Source: Acidiphilium multivorum AIU301 (lineage in GTDB: Bacteria > Pseudomonadota > Alphaproteobacteria > Acetobacterales > Acetobacteraceae). Taken from it: a stretch of DNA of 64,000 nt. The translations under genes and the position numbers were made by a program. Under the pieces are notes generated by a model. It saw only the letters and a program-made list of their open reading frames with translations, was not told the DNA's origin and made no database searches. Positions 58,676 to 64,000 of the stretch are shown here, one piece after another (position 1 is the first letter of the stretch; the number at the start of each line of letters is the position of its first letter). The stretch is from assembly GCF_000202835.1 (NCBI RefSeq), contig NC_015186.1:3443501-3507500 (forward strand). Direction: 5' to 3'.

Positions 58676-59758
58676 GTGGCGCGCATTCCCAAGCTTTTTC
58701 AGCCGGTCAGCTTCCGCAGCGTCGAGGCGCGCAACCGCATCGTTGTCTCGCCGATGTGCCAGTACAGCGCGATCGACGGCCTCGGGCAGGACTGGCACAT
58801 CCAGAATCTCGGCGCCAAGGCGATGGGCGGCGCCGGCATCGTCTTCACCGAGGCGACGCATGTCTCGCCCGCGGCGCGGATCACCGCCCATTGCCTCGGC
58901 CTTTGGAATGACGGGCACGAGGCTTTCATGAAGCGCCTCGTCGCGCTGATCGAATATGGCGGCGCGGTGCCGGCGATCCAGATCGCCCATGCCGGCCGCA
59001 AGGCAAGCCAGACCCAGCCCTGGAAGGGCGACGGGTTCGTGGCGCCCGATGCGGCGGATGGCTGGCTGCCGGTGGCGCCGAGTCCGCTGCCCTTCGCGCC
59101 TGATCGCCCCGCTCCGCACGAACTCACCGCCGGCGAGATCGCCGCCATCGTGGGCGATTTCGCCGCGACCACGGCCCGCGCCCGCCGCGCCGGGTTCCGC
59201 ATCGTCGAGCTTCACGCGGCGCATGGCTATCTGCTGCACCAGTTCCTCTCGCCGGTCAGCAACCATCGCACCGACGCCTATGGCGGCGATCTCGCCAACC
59301 GCGCGCGGATCGTGATGGAGGCGATCGACGCGATGCGGGCGGAATGGCCGGACGACCTGCCCTTCTTCGTGCGCCTGTCCTGCACCGACTGGATCGAGGG
59401 CGGATTCGACGCCGACCAGGCGGTGACGCTGTGCCGCTGGCTTGCCGCCCGCGGCGATGTCGACCTGATCGACAGTTCGACCGGCGGAATTTCGCCGCAG
59501 CAGAGGATTCCCTCGATCCACCCCGGCTACCAGGTGCCGTTCGCCGAGCGCATCCGCCGCGAGGCCGGGATCGCGACCGGCGCGGTCGGCATGATCCGCG
59601 AGCCCGAGCTTGCGGCCGAGATCGTCGCCAACGAGCGGGCGGATCTCGTCTTCCTCGCCCGTGCCCTGCTGGCCGACCCGGCATGGCCGATCCGCGCGGC
59701 GCAGCATTTCGGCCTGCCGGTTGATCTCGTGCCGCAATATCAGCGGGCTCTCGTCTGA
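58676..59758 (+). CDS. NADH:flavin oxidoreductase (old yellow enzyme, YqjM-like)
   Basis: A 360 aa FMN barrel: LFQPVSFRSVEARNRIVVSPMCQYSA, with the YqjM-class Cys in MCQYSA, AIQIAHAGRKAS, then GFRIVELHAAHGYLLHQFLSPVSNHRTDAYGG and the phosphate site VFLARALLADPAW. It reduces activated alkenes (enones, nitro-olefins) with NADPH. Length and motifs fit the thermophilic-like/YqjM class. The start is a GTG with AAAGG upstream; earlier in-frame codons are not conserved. Confidence 0.92.
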   Translation: MARIPKLFQPVSFRSVEARNRIVVSPMCQYSAIDGLGQDWHIQNLGAKAMGGAGIVFTEATHVSPAARITAHCLGLWNDGHEAFMKRLVALIEYGGAVPAIQIAHAGRKASQTQPWKGDGFVAPDAADGWLPVAPSPLPFAPDRPAPHELTAGEIAAIVGDFAATTARARRAGFRIVELHAAHGYLLHQFLSPVSNHRTDAYGGDLANRARIVMEAIDAMRAEWPDDLPFFVRLSCTDWIEGGFDADQAVTLCRWLAARGDVDLIDSSTGGISPQQRIPSIHPGYQVPFAERIRREAGIATGAVGMIREPELAAEIVANERADLVFLARALLADPAWPIRAAQHFGLPVDLVPQYQRALV

Positions 59759-59827
59759 CCTTCGGCCGGGTCGCGCCAGCGTCACGAAGGTCTTGACGCG
59801 GCGCGAATCGGCCCTTTAAGAACAGAT

Positions 59828-59842
59828 GTTAGCGTTTTGTTC
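59828..59842 (+). promoter_or_regulatory. LexA-box-like sequence upstream of lexA
   Basis: GTTA-GCGTTTT-GTTC matches the alphaproteobacterial SOS box GTTC-N7-GTTC with one mismatch, 66 bp upstream of the lexA start, consistent with autoregulation. GAAC at 59820-59823 with the same GTTC also makes a longer inverted pair. Confidence 0.6.
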
Positions 59843-59907
59843 CCAAAAGCGTCCTGTCGGCCCCGGCCATTGCGGCGCATTCGGGGCAAGAAGCCGGAGA
59901 ATGCCCG

Positions 59908-60603
59908 ATGCTCACCCGCAAGCAACACGAACTGCTGGTCTATATCGATCAGCATCTGCGCCGGACGGGCTGCTCCCCGAGTTTCGAGGAGATGAAGGAG
60001 GCGCTCGACCTCAAGTCGAAATCGGGCATTCACCGGCTGATCGGCGCGCTGGAGGAACGCGGGTTCCTGCGCCGGCACAAACACCGCGCGCGGGCGCTGG
60101 AAGTGCTGCGCCTGCCCTCGGATGCCGCGGCGGACCGGCCGGATACGGGCTTCGCGCCCAATGTGATCCGGGGCGATTTCACCGCCCGCCTGCAGGGCGC
60201 GCGCGCGGCCGATCCGGCGGCGGCCATCACCCTGCCGCTCTACGGGCGGATCGCCGCCGGCCAGCCGATCGAGGCGCTGCGCGAGCACCAGGCCGAAATC
60301 GAGATTCCCGCCTCGCTCGTGGGTCCGGGCGAGCACTACGCGCTCGAGGTGGCCGGCGATTCGATGGTTGATGCCGGGATCCTCGATGGCGACACCGCCA
60401 TCATCCGCCGGGGCGAGACCGCCGAGACGGGGCAGATCGTCGTGGCGCTGATCGACGATGTCGAGGTGACGCTCAAGCGGCTGCGCCGGCGCGGCAACTC
60501 GACGGCGCTGGAGCCGGCCAACCCGCGCTACGAGATCCGCATCTTCCCGGCCGAGCGGGTGAAGGTCCAAGGGCGGCTGGTCGCGCTGTTCCGACGCTAC
60601 TGA
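59908..60603 (+). CDS. lexA: LexA repressor
   Basis: A 231 aa SOS repressor with an N-terminal winged helix (residues about 1-65, [49 protein letters not shown] in outline). The C-terminal self-cleavage domain has the scissile Ala117-Gly118 in GRIAAGQP, catalytic Ser152 in AGDSM and Lys190 in VTLKRL. On DNA damage RecA filaments trigger its cleavage, releasing SOS genes, probably including dinB here. The N-terminal CSPSFEEM motif is typical of alphaproteobacteria. Confidence 0.97.
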   Translation: MLTRKQHELLVYIDQHLRRTGCSPSFEEMKEALDLKSKSGIHRLIGALEERGFLRRHKHRARALEVLRLPSDAAADRPDTGFAPNVIRGDFTARLQGARAADPAAAITLPLYGRIAAGQPIEALREHQAEIEIPASLVGPGEHYALEVAGDSMVDAGILDGDTAIIRRGETAETGQIVVALIDDVEVTLKRLRRRGNSTALEPANPRYEIRIFPAERVKVQGRLVALFRRY

Positions 60604-60655
60604 GCCGGCCCCACCCCCCTTTGACCCGCCGGCCAACCGGGCCGATATTGCGCGC

Positions 60656-61426
60656 ATGAGCGTGTGGGGGAAGATCATCGGCGGCGTCGCGGGGTTCGCC
60701 GTCGGCGGGCCGTTCGGCGCCGTGGCCGGCGCCGCGCTGGGCCATGCCGCCGATACCGGTGACCTCGGCTCGCTCGGCGCCCGGCTCGGCCGCGCCCTGC
60801 CGCTCGACTCCGCCCGCTTTGCCGCCCTGCTCGGCCGGCGCGAACAGGTGTTCGCCATCGGCGCCACCGTTCTCGCCGCCAAGCTCGCGAAATGCGACGG
60901 GCCGGTGGTCCGCGCCGAGATCGACGCGTTCAAGCGGCAGTTCCGCATCGAGGATGCGGCGATCCCGACGATCGGGCACCTGTTCGACCAGGCGCGCGAG
61001 GATGCGTCCGGCTTCGAGCCCTATGCGCGCCAGCTCGGCGAGAGCTTCGCCGACAACCGCCTTGCCCTCGAGCAGGTGCTCGGCGCGCTGTTCGCCATCG
61101 CCCGGGCGGACGGGCCGGTGAACGCGCGCGAAGCCGACATGCTGGCGCGGATCGGCGCGCTGTTCGGCCTGGGCGAGGCGGCCCGCGCCCGGGCGGCGAA
61201 CCCTTCGGGCGGCAATCTCGGTGAGGATCCGTATCAGGTGCTGGGCATCGCCCGCACGTCCAGCACCGAGGCGATCCGCGCCCACTGGAAGGCCCTGATG
61301 CGCGAGAACCATCCGGACCAGCTTGCCGCGCGCGGCGTGCCGGCGGAGTTCATCGCCCGCGCGACCGAACGCGTCGCCCGGATCAACGCCGCCTGGGACA
61401 CCATCAAGCGCGAGCGCGGCGCGTGA
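60656..61426 (+). CDS. DjlA-like TerB/J-domain co-chaperone
   Basis: A 256 aa protein. A glycine-zipper N-terminal membrane segment (GKIIGGVAGFAVGGPFGAVAGAALGH) leads to a TerB-like helical domain (about residues 60-170) and a C-terminal J domain DPYQVLGIARTSSTEAIRAHWKALMRENHPDQL with the HPD tripeptide. It resembles DjlA, a membrane-anchored DnaJ homologue that stimulates DnaK. Its stop overlaps the amidase start (GTGA). Confidence 0.88.
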   Translation: MSVWGKIIGGVAGFAVGGPFGAVAGAALGHAADTGDLGSLGARLGRALPLDSARFAALLGRREQVFAIGATVLAAKLAKCDGPVVRAEIDAFKRQFRIEDAAIPTIGHLFDQAREDASGFEPYARQLGESFADNRLALEQVLGALFAIARADGPVNAREADMLARIGALFGLGEAARARAANPSGGNLGEDPYQVLGIARTSSTEAIRAHWKALMRENHPDQLAARGVPAEFIARATERVARINAAWDTIKRERGA

Positions 61427-62085
61427 TCTCGCCCAACCGGGACGCGCGGCCGGCGGGAATGCCGGTCGATCACCTGGTGCTCCACTATACCGGCATGCGC
61501 AGCGCGGCTGCCGCGATCGAACGGCTCTGCGACCCGGCGGCGAAGGTTTCGGCGCACTATGTCGTCGACGAGGCGGGCGGCCTTCACGCGCTGGTCCCCG
61601 AGCGGGACCGCGCCTGGCATGCCGGGATCAGCTTCTGGCGCGGCGCGCGCGGGCTGAACGACCGGTCGATCGGCATCGAGATCGTCAATCCCGGCCATGA
61701 ATGGGGTTATGTCCCGTTCCCGCCGCAACAGGTCGCGGCGGTCATCGAGCTTTGCCTTGGCATTCTCGGCCGCCATCCGATCCCGCCGCGGAACGTGGTC
61801 GGCCATTCGGACATCGCGCCGGACCGCAAGCAGGACCCTGGCGAGCTGTTTCCCTGGCCGCAACTCGCCGCCGCGGGGATCGGCCTGTGGTCGGCGGCGG
61901 CGGGTGCCGCGGGCGACGATCTCGCCGCCGATCTCGCCGCGATCGGCTATGACGTGGCGCTCGACCGCGCCGCGGTCGTGGCCGCGTTCCAGCGGCGGTT
62001 CCGGCCCGAACGGGTCGATGGTGTGGCGGATGCCGGCACGCGCGCCCGCGCCGCGGCGATCCGCGCCCTGTTCGGCGCCCATTGA
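61423..62085 (+). CDS. N-acetylmuramoyl-L-alanine amidase (AmiD-like)
   Basis: A 220 aa amidase_2 (zinc amidase/PGRP-like) enzyme: HLVLHYTGM with the first zinc His, VSAHYVVDEAGGLHALV, AWHAGISFWRG, IGIEIVNPGHEWG and VVGHSDIAPDRKQDPGELFPW with the second zinc His and its partner residues. A C-terminal peptidoglycan-binding-like region follows (LAAIGYDV...AVVAAFQRRFRPE). It cleaves the lactyl-L-Ala bond in muropeptides. No signal peptide is visible, so it may act on recycled anhydro-muropeptides (AmpD-like) in the cytoplasm. Starts with GTG overlapping the djlA-like stop. Confidence 0.88.
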   Translation: MISPNRDARPAGMPVDHLVLHYTGMRSAAAAIERLCDPAAKVSAHYVVDEAGGLHALVPERDRAWHAGISFWRGARGLNDRSIGIEIVNPGHEWGYVPFPPQQVAAVIELCLGILGRHPIPPRNVVGHSDIAPDRKQDPGELFPWPQLAAAGIGLWSAAAGAAGDDLAADLAAIGYDVALDRAAVVAAFQRRFRPERVDGVADAGTRARAAAIRALFGAH

Positions 62086-62116
62086 CCGGGCGCTGGCGAT
62101 CGCCCAAGAAGCGCGG

Positions 62117-62510
62117 GCCAGACGGTTGGACGGCCGCCGTGCCGCTCGCGGCGCGGAGGAAAGTCCGGGCTCCATGGAATGACGGTGCCGGCTAACGGCC
62201 GGCGGGGGCGACCCCAGGGAAAGTGCCACAGAAAACATACCGCCGGTACGCCTCGGCCTGCCGGCAAGGGTGAAAAGGTGCGGTAAGAGCGCACCGCGCC
62301 GCCGGCAACGGGGGCGGCAGGGAAAACCCCACCGGGAGCAAGACCGAATAGGGGCGACCGGCGGCATGAGCGATCATGGCCGCGGAGGGATTCCGCCTCG
62401 TCGCCCGGGTTGGTCGCGCGAGGCACGCAGCGATGCGTGTCCCAGATGAATGGCCGTCCAGCATCCGCGAGGGTGTGGACAGAACCCGGCTTACAGACCG
62501 TCTGGCATTT
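62117..62510 (+). ncRNA. rnpB: RNase P RNA (class A)
   Basis: The catalytic RNA of RNase P, about 390 nt, maturing tRNA 5' ends. Conserved blocks are GAGGAAAGTCCGGGCTCC near the 5' end, GGGCGACCCCAGGGAAAGTGCCACAGAAA in outline, AGATGAATGGCCGTC, and GACAGAACCCGGCTTACAGACC near the 3' end. Helix P1 is formed by GCCAGACGGT (62117-62126) with ACCGTCTGGC-like sequence (62497-62506). A T-run ending the gene (62508-62512) is the probable terminator. Ends are approximate. Confidence 0.95.
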
Positions 62511-62580
62511 TTGCCCCCGCGCGCCGCCCGGCCATGCCCGCGCGCGATTAGGCAATCGGGGCCGGCTCTGCTATGAGTGA

Positions 62581-64000
<1,420 letters not shown>

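Overview
This window is GC-rich and compactly coded. It reads as the chromosome of an alphaproteobacterium, most likely an Acetobacteraceae member close to Acidiphilium. That placement is an inference from gene content and order: lpd-lipA-ratA, a ccmCDEFGHI cluster ending in an SDHAF4-type gene, a phasin, a LexA gene preceded by a GTTC-N7-GTTC-like box, and an Amt carrying a twin-His variant. No rRNA, tRNA, CRISPR array or prophage was recognised. The window is mostly housekeeping sequence, with one intact insertion sequence (IS), one IS remnant and a few accessory genes.

Layout. 1-3.5 kb: 3' part of dihydrolipoamide dehydrogenase, lipoyl synthase, a RatA/Coq10 START protein and threonine aldolase. 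3.6-5.9 kb: a diheme cytochrome c peroxidase and a complete IS1595-type element (4851-5930) with 16-bp terminal repeats and an exact 8-bp target duplication. 6-8.9 kb: a LysR regulator divergent from an aldo/keto reductase plus FMN reductase pair, followed by a frameshifted transposase remnant. 9-16.6 kb: ilvBH, miaA and serB (start codons overlapping on opposite strands), a CoA-binding protein, a GH17-membrane fusion and a D,D-carboxypeptidase with a SPOR-like tail. 17-19.6 kb: phasin, clpS, GNAT, cspA and a DUF2807 protein. 19.6-26.3 kb: dinB, a membrane/envelope operon (methyltransferase, O-antigen-ligase-like protein, beta-propeller, sterol desaturase-like protein), an esterase, and EVE and YCII proteins. 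26.4-31.9 kb: the ccm cytochrome c maturation operon. 32-45.3 kb: ClC channel, TPP enzyme, an unrecognised HExxH membrane protein, OmpA-like protein, HrpB, DsbD-like protein, cytochrome c4-like protein, a Tat-exported binding protein and a quinone oxidoreductase. 45.3-46.9 kb: an AT-rich island in front of a Gly/Ser/Asn-rich beta-roll protein. 47-52 kb: a tightly overlapping operon dnaB-ecsC-alr-mlaE-mlaF with three tandem DnaA-box-like sequences upstream. 52.4-60 kb: small accessory proteins, rbsK-fucU, amtB behind a sigma-54-type promoter, a lipoprotein, CBS protein, pyridoxal kinase and an old-yellow-enzyme homologue. 59.9-64 kb: lexA, a DjlA-like protein, an AmiD-like amidase, RNase P RNA and the 5' part of gyrB.

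How the genes fit together. The Ccm proteins mature c-type cytochromes; two clients (a diheme peroxidase and a c4-like protein) lie in the window, and the DsbD-like protein could supply reductant to CcmG. lpd and lipA serve the lipoylated dehydrogenases. The phasin and its TGC-N3-GCA dyads point to polyhydroxyalkanoate storage. The sigma-54 site in front of amtB points to nitrogen control. I did not find a clearly novel multi-gene system. The best leads are regulatory sites, a putative membrane metallopeptidase, the AmtB His-to-Glu change and the AT-rich island with its beta-roll protein.
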